DNA of 64,000 nucleotides from Pomacea canaliculata (GCF_003073045.1 NC_037590.1:5792016-5856015); one strand, 5' to 3'; shown: positions 22,096 through 34,907, counted from the first letter of the stretch. Numbers and translations: made by a program. Notes: a model not told the origin generated them from the letters alone.

Positions 22096-23417
22096 CTCAC
22101 ACAATCATTGTATTTAGTAGACAATTCACTGTAAATATCAGATTGAAAAGTAAAAATTAACAATGAGGTGCACTTTCACACTCTAGGCACTTTCACACTG
22201 CAAACAATGTGTTGCCATGGATAGAACCCTCAAAAATACTTTACACATCCTAAATCAAGACGAAATAAACTCTGTCAACAAGGATGACGACGATAATTTG
22301 TTCTGTCTGCGAGAATGAAGACTTTTGTTTGGCTGAATGGCACCGAGCAACACAACATATTTTAAGAGCAATCTTGTCAGAGATTTGAAAAATGGATAAG
22401 AAGCGTGATAAAATTTCAAAGTATCAAAAATATACAAAGCCTCGTAAAACCATGGTCTTAGATGCATATCACGACGACGTATAATAAAAATACCATGTTG
22501 ATAGTCACAATACCACAATGTCACATCATGTCACGTATCACAATACCACATCACATCATATCACGTAGCATCAGAAATACAATCAAATGCAGAACGTACA
22601 GTGGCTTTTGGCAATTACAAAAAACAAATGCTATAGTTTGCTGTGCTTTATCCTGATTGTACGATGTATAATGGAAGAAAGACACGCTGTAAGCAAATTC
22701 AGTCTGGCTTAGCATAATTACTCTAATCCAGTATAATTAATCAGTACAAAATGACTTTCATGACACACGTCCATGAAACATAGATGTGCTCACTGACATC
22801 ATCGACGTCGTTGTCGTCGTCGTCGTCTTCAAGCGAATACTTCATCCAAGCTTTGGGGAGCTCAAAGAAAACAGTAAGGCAATCACACACTTTTGACCGC
22901 CTGACTGGCAAAAGTACATTTCATTAGAAACTTAGCCAAACAATGCCCTTCATTCTACTATTTCTGTGTATGTTTTCTTATGCCCCTATTATTATCTCCG
23001 TGCGTGTGGGGCGGGGATGGGGGTTACAGGATGAGTACAGAACATGTCACAAGACACTAATAAAATACATCTCATTAATCATAAGGAATTGAAATACTTT
23101 TATCTGCTCTTTCAATGCTAAGAAATATTATTGATAAATAATAATAAAAGTATTATTTATAAATTTGTTATTTTCTCCCTCTACTTTCACGTAAAAATGA
23201 ACAAATAAAATGAAGAAGTTAATTTATACAGACCCTCTTAAAATCAGATAAAGTTAATCCCACCAGTAACTGTCATTGCTGCTCTGAATTATGCTTTCCA
23301 TTTTGGTAGTTATTAGGGATTATATGCTGGTTACGCTACATGACTTATATAGTAAGTCACTTGCTCAGAAAAAAATTCGCACAAAGCGGAATTTTCTGTA
23401 AGTCAGAAGATTGTGTC
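22096..23417. other. Intergenic with small (GTC)n microsatellite
   Basis: A (GTC)n run lies at about 22806-22830. The rest is AT-rich without recognisable genes. Only a short spacer separates the last part from the receptor C stop codon. Confidence 0.4.
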
Positions 23418-25685
23418 CTATGCAGTAAGCATCAACAGTAATTTCTTTATGATCAATGTATCAGACAAAGCCACATTAGAGATCCCCAAAAGTTGTACGA
23501 AAATTACAGAAAAAACGAACAGACAAATAAAAGGTATAAGGATGAATACAAGTTCATAGCATTCACGTTTTGCGTTTTGCTTTGTGCCCAGCTGCACCCA
23601 TCTAGACAATCTGTTCAACTGATTTTCTCTGGACAAAAAAGTCGTCCAGTCATGGACTTGAAACGACTTCATCCAAGGAAGCAGCTCACAGTCGTCAAGT
23701 TTGATACAGAGCAAAGACGACTGAGGTGATATGTCGCTACAGCTTGCTTTGTTGCCGATCATGTCCAGTTCCAAGTTTCTTTTGAATCGGTCTTTTAAAT
23801 ATTCTGAGGACAAGATGACAATGTAACGGTCACTGTTGTCAACGGCTGTGGACAATGCCGAGATCACTTGAAGGTTGGGTGGAATGTCTCGGTCTGGTAA
23901 ACACACTTTATGTCCCCGAGCTTCTAAAATAGGCAGAATCTGACCAGTTACCAGTTCAGCATCCGAGTCCGTTACAGATAAAAAGAAATCAAAATGTTTT
24001 TTAGAAAATTTAGTTTTCGCATCTTCCATACCTTGTTGATTCTCAGTCTGTCTGTGCTCTAAGCGTGGCAGGAAAGCAACTGTTTGGTCAAGAATCATCC
24101 TTCCTCCAAAGTTTCCAATGACACGAATAAGTCTGCGAGAGAGCCACAGAATTATAAAAGACACAAACATTCCGAGCCCAGCAACATATTTTTCATTACT
24201 TTCATACAAACTTGTAAATGCATTAGCAGCCATATTCACAAAATGCATGTCAGATGTGGTAGGACACTGTTCGTTATTTACATTGGATGTTCTGTTCTGG
24301 AATAAATATAACATGTCCTGTTCTCGAGGCAGCACTACCAGGTCATCAGGATGATACACTTCTAAAAGTTCATATTTCTTTTTCCGAGAATTATAAAATC
24401 GCCGAAGGTAGTAAATGCTGTGATGCCCGTAAGTTTTCTCACACAGGCAATGGTGATGATGATGAATTTTGGCTCTGTCTGGAAATGCTTTCAATTGATA
24501 ATTTTGAACAAATGGTGGAAATATTGTATACTCGTAACTGTAAAACCAGTAGAGCAGCAGAAACACTGAGCAGCCATTGAGCCTTCTGTTGCACGTTCCC
24601 ATTTGTGTTGATTGTTCGTTAATGAAATACTCTTCACTAACATCATCATTACTTTCGCTCAAATGCCAGTAACTGGTTTTAAACACAAGAATAGCCCCTG
24701 GTGGTGCCTGCCTGGTCATTTGACTTGGATGAACTTCGATAAGCCTGAATTCATGAGAAGGTGTGTACATGTCTTCTACACTTGTCTTCACGCTCAGTTC
24801 ATTTTTGTTCTCTTCAGTCGATTTGGATTCACCTTGATGTTGAAACGAGCCAGGAAAGTCAGAGTGAGCTTTTGATGCCTGAATCCGTTCATTAAGAAAA
24901 ACCATCCATTCTTGTATACTGTTCTGAACCATTTCGGCTACATGACAGGTGTAGTTTCCAAAGTCATAAGATTTTATCAGGTAAATTGTGAGTGTTGCTG
25001 TGATTTTATAAACGCTTAGATGATGCTCCTTCGCTATCTTAGTCAGCAAGTTTTGGTCCTCTGTTAGTTCTGTGAAAGTCAGCTCTTGGCGAAAACGCAG
25101 TGACCTAGGAAGTGGTTTTCCATTTTTCCTCCAGACCACTTGTTGTACGTACGGACGACCACCAGAAAGCCATAAAATCTGGCGTTCACATGTGAATTCA
25201 GCATCTTCGTCTCTGTAGCGAAATATCTCGTACAGAAGGAGGGGAGGTGTTTTACCACCTGTTAAAGGATGCACCCTGACCTTCTCAAAATCTGGTCTGG
25301 ATTCATCAACCTCAATGATGTTTTCTTGGAACCGACGAACCACTTCACCTTTTGAGAGGTTCCATATGTACATGGTCGTGCCATCAAGAATGAGGACAAC
25401 AAAAAAGCAAAACAGACACACAAAGACTAAATATATACAGAACCTTTTCCATCCATACAGAACTAAAAGTTGGAAAACCTTGCAAAACAGACAAATCGAA
25501 AACAACATTGCATGTTGCAGACTATATACAGAAGCTACTAACAGACAAACAGAAAAATAGTTTAAGACATTCATGTCATTTTCGAACTGACGCCAAGCTT
25601 GCTGCAGCAGTATTTGATGTATTATCAGGGAAACGGAGTAGGCTAAACAAAGCCCGAGCATCCATTTTCTAATTCTGAACGCCAT
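23418..25685 (-). CDS. Ig-TIR multipass membrane receptor C
   Basis: The longest copy, 755 residues in one frame. N-terminal helices lie at about 9-28, 47-69 and 81-102; between the first two is the conserved loop motif FENDMN. The Ig-like domain has C166, W185 and FGNYTC (C247). The membrane-proximal ectodomain (about 313-460) keeps APPGAI, LSES, EYFIN, GCSVFLLLY, CLCEKTYGHHSIYYLRRFY and DDLVVLPREQDML. A fourth helix is at 499-517. The TIR domain is at 564-697, with box 1 FDFFLSVTDSD and the most canonical BB loop of the cluster (PDRDIPPN). A strong C-terminal helix follows (710-734), then about 20 residues. Five consecutive histidines occur at 408-412. It is the most divergent family member. 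Likely an innate immune receptor; ligand and adaptor unknown. No adjacent intact small membrane gene. Confidence 0.85.
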   Translation of the reverse strand: MAFRIRKWMLGLCLAYSVSLIIHQILLQQAWRQFENDMNVLNYFSVCLLVASVYSLQHAMLFSICLFCKVFQLLVLYGWKRFCIYLVFVCLFCFFVVLILDGTTMYIWNLSKGEVVRRFQENIIEVDESRPDFEKVRVHPLTGGKTPPLLLYEIFRYRDEDAEFTCERQILWLSGGRPYVQQVVWRKNGKPLPRSLRFRQELTFTELTEDQNLLTKIAKEHHLSVYKITATLTIYLIKSYDFGNYTCHVAEMVQNSIQEWMVFLNERIQASKAHSDFPGSFQHQGESKSTEENKNELSVKTSVEDMYTPSHEFRLIEVHPSQMTRQAPPGAILVFKTSYWHLSESNDDVSEEYFINEQSTQMGTCNRRLNGCSVFLLLYWFYSYEYTIFPPFVQNYQLKAFPDRAKIHHHHHCLCEKTYGHHSIYYLRRFYNSRKKKYELLEVYHPDDLVVLPREQDMLYLFQNRTSNVNNEQCPTTSDMHFVNMAANAFTSLYESNEKYVAGLGMFVSFIILWLSRRLIRVIGNFGGRMILDQTVAFLPRLEHRQTENQQGMEDAKTKFSKKHFDFFLSVTDSDAELVTGQILPILEARGHKVCLPDRDIPPNLQVISALSTAVDNSDRYIVILSSEYLKDRFKRNLELDMIGNKASCSDISPQSSLLCIKLDDCELLPWMKSFQVHDWTTFLSRENQLNRLSRWVQLGTKQNAKRECYELVFILIPFICLFVFSVIFVQLLGISNVALSDTLIIKKLLLMLTA

Positions 25686-26739
25686 GCTTTCAGTTAATCA
25701 GAAGTATTTGCCTTTAATTAAAATATATGTATATATATGTGTGGTAGGCGTAGATTAGGACAAACAGCAGCCGAATTTTAGACTCTTCGCTTAAACACAA
25801 GAACGAAAATAAAAAAGCAGAGCATCTGTATACCTGATCAATGCCTAGAGTAAATAATACAATACAAGGAAACAACAAAATTCTCAAAATAAATTTCAGC
25901 AAACAAAGAAAAAAAATTATTTGAAAGAATATGACAAGCAGTGACAAGCATATCACAATCAGTAAATGATATTTCAAATATAACTATTCTAAAAACAGCA
26001 CAGTCTTTGTTACTGTACTTTTGAGAATCAATAACAGAAGCTTAATTTGTCATAGAATCATTAAAAGTAATAGCCCAAAATATATTGTTGAGTCTCAGTA
26101 TGTTTAGATAATTAATTTTTTTTCAGTCGCACTGCGAAAACAAAAACACTGCAGAATGTAAACTAGTCTGAAGAAATAACATTCACGGAAGACTTTCAAG
26201 ATTTGGTAGATGTCATCATGCAGACAAGGAACTTTCCTCTCCCACAAAGAACTTGAAAACGACAGGATGGTTTCCCCAAGTCGATCTTCATCTAGTTGCG
26301 ATTGAATCGCATGCATGGGGATCTTATTAATCCGGAAAACTCAGCATCGGAGTAGATGGCAACATGTGGCAAAATGAAGCAAGATATGAATAGATGTTTG
26401 GTTTTCACGATCTCCTCAATGATTTTACCAAATCAGCTGTATCGTTTTGCGCACCTTAGCGAGAAAGTAAAATAAATTCTTATCAAAACCTCTTTTGATC
26501 TTTGCATCATACACAGTCATCCAAAAGTATGCCTTACCAGCTTTTCTTTCCATGCTAAGAATGGAATAATTATACAGAGGTACACCTGTATTTCATACAC
26601 ACCACCCTAAATCTTGTGCCTAATTAAGATTATCAAATTATGGAAGCTTTCTCCCACTCCTATAGCGATAAATGAAGTTTACATTTTTGTTAAGAAAAAA
26701 CAAAATTAAAGGAAGTATGAATGGATTGGTTATTTACCT
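25686..26739. other. Intergenic upstream of receptor C
   Basis: AT-rich with a (TA)n stretch near 25724-25740. No recognisable promoter motif of the GAATATTCGCTA type, which differs from receptors D and F. No gene seen. Confidence 0.35.
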
Positions 26740-27440
26740 TTCAGGTACCTGAATCTTCAAAAAAGGAATATGGAATGGTATTTACCCAATAGATATAGTA
26801 TTGTGTCCTGAGGAAAGTAGGAATCATAATTAATATGCAAAAATCAGACATTGCATGCAGATAAGCACATCTAAAACAAATTATAAGCACTAGTTGCCTT
26901 AAATTCCACAAGAAAGTACATTTCTCTGTACTCCAAGCTAGACTACAATACACTGCACTACATGCTATACAGTATTCTCCACCATCCACTATACTAGACT
27001 GAATGATACCATACTACAGACCATGCACTGCATTATTCTACACTATGCTTCACTGACTTACACCATACTACAGACCATGCACTATACTATTCTACATTAT
27101 ACTACACTGAATGACACACCACACACCTTGCACTGCAATATTATGCACTACACTAAACTGAATCATACCATAATACACACCATGCAATGGACTATTCTAC
27201 ATTAGACTAAATTAAACCATACTACAAACCATTCATTGCACTGTTCTAAACTGAATGACACCATATTACACAGCCTGCACTGCACTATTCTACACTAGAC
27301 TGTATTACACCATACTACATTTTATATCACACCTCACTACACATCATGCGCTTCATTATTCCTCCCTACACTCTGTAGTGCATTTCTGTCCAGTATGCTT
27401 TACTCCACAACATTTGCACTCCACAGTAAAAGACAACATA
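26740..27440. repeat. Degenerate (CACTA/CATAC)n repeat with shared flank
   Basis: A leading block (about 26740-26900, CAGGTACCTGAATCTTCAA... then GATATAGTATTGTGTCCTGA) matches 39823-39960. It is followed by about 550 bp of degenerate pentamer-based sequence (CACTA, CATAC, ACTGCA). The same block at 39823 is followed by a much purer CACTA array, so this looks like one dispersed repeat family that carries its own expandable microsatellite. Confidence 0.6.
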
Positions 27441-29010
27441 TTGTTTACGTTTGTGGCATGAGAAATTAATCAGGTGACTTAGAGGTGTTAAAAGCATTGC
27501 CTTCAAAGGTAAAGAATTATTTGAAATTGCTTAACATCAGTCAGGTGTTCATGTTTCCAGTGTTGTTTTATTTCAACAGTGTGCAATGGATGAGAAAACG
27601 AAAGTACCAACAATGACGGCTTCCTAGCTACCTGTGTACTTGTGGTTACTGTATTATCACCTCACGGTGACACGTATGCATATCTATTTTGAGGACTGTT
27701 AGTATATGGCGAAACACTGAATCACAAACTTTCATAAAAAGGTTGTCGTTTACTCATTTGTCCTTAAAGAGATGTGTTCTAGAGTATAACTTTGGATAAT
27801 TCAGCACGTAACAACATGATATGATACACATACTGCTCATGTTTCCAAAATATGAAATGTGCCCAGCTGTTGTTTACAACATTTTCAAGATAAATTACAC
27901 AGTCGCGAAATTAATTTTGGCAGTAAGTTAGTTTCTTTGGAAAATAATCTAGGTCACTTACCTGAGAAATTTTTCTGTACCTTTATTAACGGCAATCACA
28001 CCACCACTACACATCTAAAGGGAAATCCCAGTGACTTATATTTAGTATCCGTAAGCTTTGTACAATCCGGATATGTATATATACACACGCTCAAAAGAAA
28101 TTTACGGATAATGGTAATTCAACGTAAACCTAATTTTTGTCTTTTAATTGATTAATTAATTTAAATAATATTATTATTAATTGATGAAATTATTTAATGA
28201 TGTACAGTAATTTTCTGAGACAAAAATTTAACTGTATGTTAAATTAAATCACAAGATAATAAAAGTCACATGAGACAAATGTGAAGATAAACAGAGATTG
28301 AACTTATATCAAAGAAAACACCAACCGGTATCCGAGTATGTTACCCGCTCATCTGTGGGTATACACGTCTGTCACAAGACCTGGGTAGCAAGCGGTGACA
28401 GGTTTGTCCCAGCTTTTCATGCCAAGCCATGGAGCTTTGGCTCTGGTATTTGTTATTTATATGCTGCTATTCAGTGTCAATCAACATATTTATGGCGATC
28501 AGCCAAGGGTCTAAGTCGGTATTACCAATGATATATTTGTGAGTTGTGAGCTATTGAGTATGAAGCTATTACTTACTGCTAGTGCTTTCTTTGATGTGTC
28601 TACTCCAGTTAGGCTACATTTACATGATTAATCAAGTTGTAATGAAACACTTAAAGTAAACAATGCCTAAAAACGAGTTCTGCCCGACAAGTTTAGAAAT
28701 GGTTAGTAGAACTATGAGTGACTGTTTGAAGACAATTTTATTCGGTTTTAATGCACTTGGTTTTATTTTGGCATGTGTAATTATTGTTCTCAAGGTCTTT
28801 GATATCTGGCGAGTATAGAAAGTGCTCGACACTGCCGGATGACATCTTCCAGATGTCAGAAGTCTTCCGTGAATATCATTTTACTAGTATTTGAGTAGTT
28901 CACATTTTGAAGTATGTCTGCTTTGGTAAGGATGTAAAAAGATTCCTTACTAGAACAAAATTAGCAGAAGGTACAGGCTAAATATAGCTGATTGGAGTGT
29001 TTCGCCTAGA
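27441..29010. other. Intergenic, no gene recognised
   Basis: AT-rich; frames are short and featureless on both strands. Confidence 0.35.
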
Positions 29011-29420
29011 TGTATAGCGGTTTCCGATTTGCATGAGTGACTTTAATTTTCCATGTTATGTCCCCGTATAGCTACTCACGATTTCTACATTCAGACCTAT
29101 TTTCCCAGCTGCTTTACTTTCTGAATCTTCGTGAGTCATCAGCTTGGTCTGACCCTCTGACCTCTTGTCTACATTTCTGCCTCTTGCTTCACCCAACCTC
29201 ATCACTGTCCTTGTGTTTGTACCACCTCCGTGACAGTCTTCGATGTGTACACGTGTCTTCTAAATACGGACATCTATGTTCTTCACTGACAACTGTGTCG
29301 GCAGCTTTACAGTTGATGAGTGTGTGCTCCTTCGCATATTATTATTAATGATTAGTGTTGTTTTTGAACAGCCCGTCTAAACGGCAAAAGTCGATATAGA
29401 AATCAACATTTATTACTATC
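29011..29420 (+). repeat. Interspersed repeat 3' end
   Basis: A pyrimidine-rich block ends in GGCAGCTTTACAGTTGATGA, a short (ATT)n run and GCCCGTCTAAACGGCAAAAG. This has the look of the 3' end of an interspersed repeat, with a terminal ATT microsatellite and a small inverted repeat. I cannot assign a family with certainty. Confidence 0.35.
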
Positions 29421-32156
29421 ATCAATATACATTGACTTGCAGAAACATGTTGAAAAACAAAAACAGAAAGCCTTCAAAAAATCCATGCCAGCAGTGTTAA
29501 TGAATGCGTAAGAACGTTTCACACTAATGGCTCTGCTCAAAATATTTTGGTTATCACGACACCAAACCTCACACACGTGAAGGTGTTCACAGTTTTCACT
29601 CTGTAGATATGTTGTCTATACTTAAGAATGTCACAATGTTGAGAGTACTTGCCACTCATGCTTTTAAAAAGCCTTTCAAGTAAATGAAACGCGTGAGGAG
29701 AGACAATTCATAATGAGCTGAGCAACCATAAAAGCCATACAACTTTCACAAACCATTGCATTTATTAGAAAGTTCGTTCACAGCAAATGTAAGAACGAGT
29801 GAAAATTGACAAAAATAGTAACATTGTAGCAGATGTCCCACTCAACAATGTTTTGACATAAATACAATCCATAAAATAACTTTACACATGCTGAATGACA
29901 AGGAAAATGAAGGAGAAGCTGATGACAATTGCAGAAAGGATAAATTTTGTGACGACCGGGGAAATAACAGGGAGGAATAATGAATTTACACAAGCAATGT
30001 CACAAAATGTCATGCAATATAAGAAGGACGGAAAAATGCAGTATACAGAGACGTTAGGAGAGAAGGTAATGCCTGCAACATTGTAGACATTACTACAACG
30101 ATGGGTGTCTCAATGTGTTTAGAAGCTTGGCCGTGCAGTTCCACGACAGTTCGCTGGAATATCACAGCTCACGTAACTAAACAGAACAGAATTTTGCTTC
30201 GATGGAGGCAATGAATGAGGCAGGGTGATTCATAAAAATATAAGCAAGTTTACTCATCAGTTTAACAGACAATCTTGCCAGTGTTTGATGTCTGTTTAAA
30301 ATTATTTAAAGACTTAACACTTTGTCATATTTGTGACAACAACAGCAATAATAAAAATGAGATAATTTTTTATGTGTGTACTTTCTTCCCTGGAATAATA
30401 TGCAATAAAAACACTACTACAACTCTAAGTTTCTGAATGACAAACTGAATCTCAAACATTCCTACGTTTGATATTTTTTGTTTATTAGTGACAGATTCAA
30501 ATATGCGCCTCTCTTACAGCTACTCAGAAATATTGTTAAATATTGCTTTAATAAAGTCATCGTTGTAGCATCGGCATAATTTTTGTCTTGCAACACACTT
30601 CGAAAGTACGAGGAAAACAAGTATGACATATGAAATCATTAATTAATATTGAACTTGTATAATTAGAAGAGACATTGTCAAAAAAGCAGTCTGAAGGCAT
30701 CAGTAGTGACATTCAATTACTTCATTTCGATGATATATTCATTACCTTCACTCTCATATTTTTCTATTCCCACAAACACTATATTGTAATTATAAACATA
30801 ATAGTAATGGGAATGTTCATTTTAAATAACGCAGCATATGATGTTATTGCATTAGAAATCACAGTATAATAAATATTTAATTATCAAAGATCAAGCAGAC
30901 AGCATGCGACAGCAACTGATTTTTTGGTATAACAAAACACAGAAACCTGTCAGTAAACTTCCTAATAATTTGATACTTAAAACAAAGTAATTTTACCATC
31001 ACACATTTTTCAACAAATATCTAGTGAGTGACAATAAAAATGTATTTTTCCTCGAGGGGTCATCAACTCCTGTGAAGCAAACATGTAACCGATGTTCATG
31101 TATAGTTCATTCCAGTCTTACTTCTTTATGTAAGCAAACAACCAGTACTCGTGTAAGTCCTGCCCAGGGTTACTACAGAATTAGACTGCTTTAGTGAACA
31201 TAAGAATACCCTACAAATAAAATAAAATAAGTTTGATACCATGTGCAAGAAGTCCTGTCAAAGTTCTGACCGGTCGCCAGTAAACCACACTTGGGTAGAG
31301 TACAACACCACACAACTAATCCACAAAATCTGTACATTCTGTACAAACAAAGTTGACAGGTTCGCAACATTTACATGCATAGGAATAAGAAAAATGTAAA
31401 CTCCACATGTGTAGTTGTGTCCGCCTTGTTTTAGCTACTGTAAAACTCACGGCAAGCACAAGAGTTGATCAAAAACTGACGGAGTGGTCATCTCCTGGAC
31501 AAAACACTAGGTCACACCGCAAATACAGCAGATAGCTTGGTACCTATACCCGAGGTGAGAGTGAAACAGACCCTATATAACCCAGGTGGAGTCCTGTAAC
31601 TCTTACATAATGCTTCACATCTAACTTACTAAAAATGATAAATTTTTTCAGCAAAAAAGCACACTGCGTTTTGTGCTAAAATTTCTGGTCAGCGAACAAA
31701 AATGAACCATAATTTTAAAATGCTATCTTGTCTAAACATAAACAAACATAAACTCACAAGTTATAACTCGTTATTAGGCACACATGATAATATGGTGTGT
31801 CGGTTTTGACGGTCTGGTTAGGGTGGCTTGGCAGTATTTACATAAAGACCAGCAGTGAGTGAGTACTAGTGAGCGCTAGTTTTCTGACTGAGGCTCATTC
31901 GCCTGCTAGTTCAATAATCTAGTTAAAATACACATCCAAACATACACATTGCTTTATATATTTATGATATAAGATACCCCATAAAAAAGTCAGCTTCAAA
32001 CCTTGTAATAAACAGTTTTTAATATACTAAAATATCATTCAATTTACTGAAAAATGTACTATAACCAGTAACCTGATGTACTTACAAATAAAAGATTTGA
32101 TTAGAAAAAGGATCGAAGGCATCAGATCAAACCTTATTTCAAAAAGATACCACAAT
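29421..32156. other. Intergenic, no gene recognised
   Basis: Long AT-rich spacer between the 5' side of receptor C and the 3' end of receptor D. No convincing coding exon, RNA gene or transposon end seen. Confidence 0.35.
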
Positions 32157-32222
32157 TCACGCAATCCACTTGGTGATGATTAGAAACATAGCTATAATAA
32201 GCTTCAGAAGAAATAGCAATGG
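32157..32222 (-). other. In-frame relic of receptor D's C-terminal helix
   Basis: Directly after the receptor D stop codon (TGA at 32225-32223) the same frame continues for 21 codons, PLLFLLKLIIAMFLIITKWI, before a second stop at 32159-32157. This is hydrophobic and sits where receptors A, C and F have their C-terminal membrane segment. It is therefore the lost tail of receptor D. Only read-through could include it. Confidence 0.7.
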
Positions 32223-34361
32223 TCAAAAGGTGCTTTGTTTACAGAGACTAAGTTTCGTGTCTCGCTTGACGCCCTTCTGCACCCATCTGGACAGTCTGCG
32301 CAGGTGGTCCTCTCTGGACAGAGTGGTCGTCCAGTTATGGACTTCAAATGACCTCATCCATGGAAGCAACGGACAGCCGTCAAGTTTGATAATGAGCAAG
32401 GGCGACTTACAAAACTTCTTGCTGTAGATTGATTTGTGGCCAATCATCTCTACCTCCATGTTTAGCTTAAGCTCATCATTCTTATATTCCGAGGACCAGA
32501 TGATAATGTAGCGAGTGCTGTTGTCAATGGCTGTGGACACTGCTGAAAGTATCGGAAGGTTGGGTGGAATGTCCAGCTCCGATGTACACACCCTCTGTTC
32601 ATGACCATGCAACACTGGGAGTATCTGATCAATCATAAGATTCAATTTCCAGTCCACGTGAGAGATAAAGATGTCAAAATGCTCATTGGAAAACTTTGTC
32701 TTTGCATCGTCGAGATCTTCTCGTCTGTCGATATATCCGAGTCTCAGACATGGAAGTGGCTGGTTAAGAAAGAATCTCCTTGCATATTTTCCAACGCATT
32801 TAAGAAATAGACAGGAAAACAGCAGTATCAGAAAAAACACGCAGAATACTATTACAATAACTATTGTTTCCCACAAATAAAATTCATTTACTACAGCTGT
32901 TCCAGCCATATTCACGTAGTTCATGTCCTGTGGAGAGGGAGGTTTAAGGTGTTGCCCATTGTCATGAGATGTTCTGTTCTGGAACAGGCTCAACATATCT
33001 TGCCCTCGAGGCAACACCACCAGTTGATGTGGATGACGAACTTTTAACACTTCATACTTACCAGCCGAGGAGTTATAAAAGCGGCGCAGGAAGTAAACAT
33101 TGTGATATCCATATGTATTTTCGCACACACATAGAAAGTACCAAGGAGATTTCATTCTTTTGAAAGGAGGTATCATTTCCAGATTTGCAACGAATGGAGG
33201 AATTTTTGGGAAGCTATAAGTAAAATACAAATGGAGCAGAAAAAGCTTTGAGCATCCATGAAAGATATCTGTGCATAGTGACATTTCAACTGGTTGCCCG
33301 TTTATGAAATATTCCGTGGAAACGTCTTCATTGCTTTCACTCAAGTGCAGGTAGCGAGTTTTGAAAGTCAAAATGGCTCCAGGCGGCACAGATATGACAG
33401 TTTGTTTACGAGGAATTTCAATAAGCCTGAACTCTCTCGGAGAGTTTATTATTTTAATTCCTGCAAGCATTACAAAATCATCATCTACTTTTATTTCTGC
33501 GACAAAATTTCTCTTTATTCGCTCAATGGGTAGTGTAAGATCTTCAAACCGATTATAACCAGCGAAAGATATTTTATCTTCTCCAGCCATCATTTTAGAA
33601 CGTTCTAGTATTCCCATTATATGTACTAAGTGGCAGGTATAGTTTCCAAAGTCATAAAATTTCACCTGATAGATTTTGAGTGTTGCTATGACTTTAAAAA
33701 TGGCCATAGGAGGGTAATTTTCTGGAACCAACTCATGAGTATAATTATAAACATCATACGGTAATGGCGTAATGATAAGTTCTTGTTGATAACGTCTTAA
33801 CGAGGGAAGTAGTTTCCCATTTCTCTTCCAAATCACTTCAACGTATGGATTACTACCCGGGAAGCCGATGGTATCTTCTTCACAGGTAAAAGCAATATCT
33901 TCTTCTCTGTACCGGTACTCTTCGATCACAGATTGAGAAGTACGCGTCTCATTTTCATCAAATCTTCTGGACTCTTCTACAACAATGAAGTTTTTTTCAA
34001 CGCGAGTATCCAATTCATGCTCTGCGAACTTCCAAATGGCCATGCCAGTGCCACAAAGAATACAGAAAACGAAGACCAATGAAAATAAAATCACGATCAC
34101 GTATTTACATAATCGTCCTTTGTTGAACTGTGAGAGACGTTCATAAAAAGTGGTAAATTTCAGAAATAAATACAACACCGAGAGTCTGAGACTAAATACA
34201 GATGTTTCATTAAGACAAACCACAAGATACCTAAAGGTATTTAAGTCATTTTCAAACTGGTGCAACGCTTCAGCCAACATAAACACTAACTGAACTGCGA
34301 TGACGACATACCAACTTCCACATATGACTAATTTATACCTGAACAACATGTTTCTCAACAA
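32223..34361 (-). CDS. Ig-TIR multipass membrane receptor D
   Basis: 712 residues in one frame. N-terminal helices lie at about 10-30, 53-71 and 86-108, with loop motif FENDLN. The Ig-like domain has C160, W178 and FGNYTC (C243). The conserved ectodomain (about 308-460) includes VPPGAILTF, LSESNEDVSTEYFINGQP, HGCSKLFLLHLYFTY, CVCENTYGYHNVYFLRRFY and LVVLPRGQDML. The fourth helix is at 499-521 and the TIR domain at 561-694 (FDIFISHVDW, CTSELDIPPN, RYIIIWSSEY, HNW, LSRWV). It ends KRDTKLSLCKQSTF, lacking the hydrophobic tail seen in A, C and F. It is almost identical to truncated receptor B over the shared part. A candidate 5' UTR exon lies at about 37014-37050, with a possible acceptor (TATTACAG) ending at 34401. 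A small membrane-protein gene starts 4.3 kb upstream on the other strand. Confidence 0.85.
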   Translation of the reverse strand: MLRNMLFRYKLVICGSWYVVIAVQLVFMLAEALHQFENDLNTFRYLVVCLNETSVFSLRLSVLYLFLKFTTFYERLSQFNKGRLCKYVIVILFSLVFVFCILCGTGMAIWKFAEHELDTRVEKNFIVVEESRRFDENETRTSQSVIEEYRYREEDIAFTCEEDTIGFPGSNPYVEVIWKRNGKLLPSLRRYQQELIITPLPYDVYNYTHELVPENYPPMAIFKVIATLKIYQVKFYDFGNYTCHLVHIMGILERSKMMAGEDKISFAGYNRFEDLTLPIERIKRNFVAEIKVDDDFVMLAGIKIINSPREFRLIEIPRKQTVISVPPGAILTFKTRYLHLSESNEDVSTEYFINGQPVEMSLCTDIFHGCSKLFLLHLYFTYSFPKIPPFVANLEMIPPFKRMKSPWYFLCVCENTYGYHNVYFLRRFYNSSAGKYEVLKVRHPHQLVVLPRGQDMLSLFQNRTSHDNGQHLKPPSPQDMNYVNMAGTAVVNEFYLWETIVIVIVFCVFFLILLFSCLFLKCVGKYARRFFLNQPLPCLRLGYIDRREDLDDAKTKFSNEHFDIFISHVDWKLNLMIDQILPVLHGHEQRVCTSELDIPPNLPILSAVSTAIDNSTRYIIIWSSEYKNDELKLNMEVEMIGHKSIYSKKFCKSPLLIIKLDGCPLLPWMRSFEVHNWTTTLSREDHLRRLSRWVQKGVKRDTKLSLCKQSTF

Positions 34362-34907
34362 CGAAGAGAAATTTGAATTTACTTAGAATGTCTCAAAGCT
34401 CTGTAATATGAAACGAAAGGTGGAATTTTACAGCAACTATTCTCTAAACATTTTGGTTAAATATAAAATAGAATTTCAGGCGAGAATGTTGGATCAGTAT
34501 TTTTTGGGGAGCTGTATAAACAATCCAGGAGGACCAAACAATTAAACAATGGACACAACTTAAATGTAGAAGATTTTGCGAGTAATAAGCGTTGTATTTA
34601 ATTAGAATTTAGTCTAGAAAATGCACATCACAAACATAGAAAAAGACTCATGTCAAGGATTATTTTGAAAAAGGTCTTTGTGAAAAAGTGGCAGCAGCAG
34701 CAACTTTCGTGTTACATGACTGTTGGTACCAGTTGATATGAGGAACTTCTGTGATTCCAGCACCGTGAGTGAATAAACATGGACAGTAAAGAACTTGAGG
34801 CCATCAGCTTGCAAAGGAAAGAAGTCGACAGAGCATAGTGTGCAAATTATTATAGAATAATGACATAATGACTACACAATACCAAAGATAATAACGTTTT
34901 TGTTACA

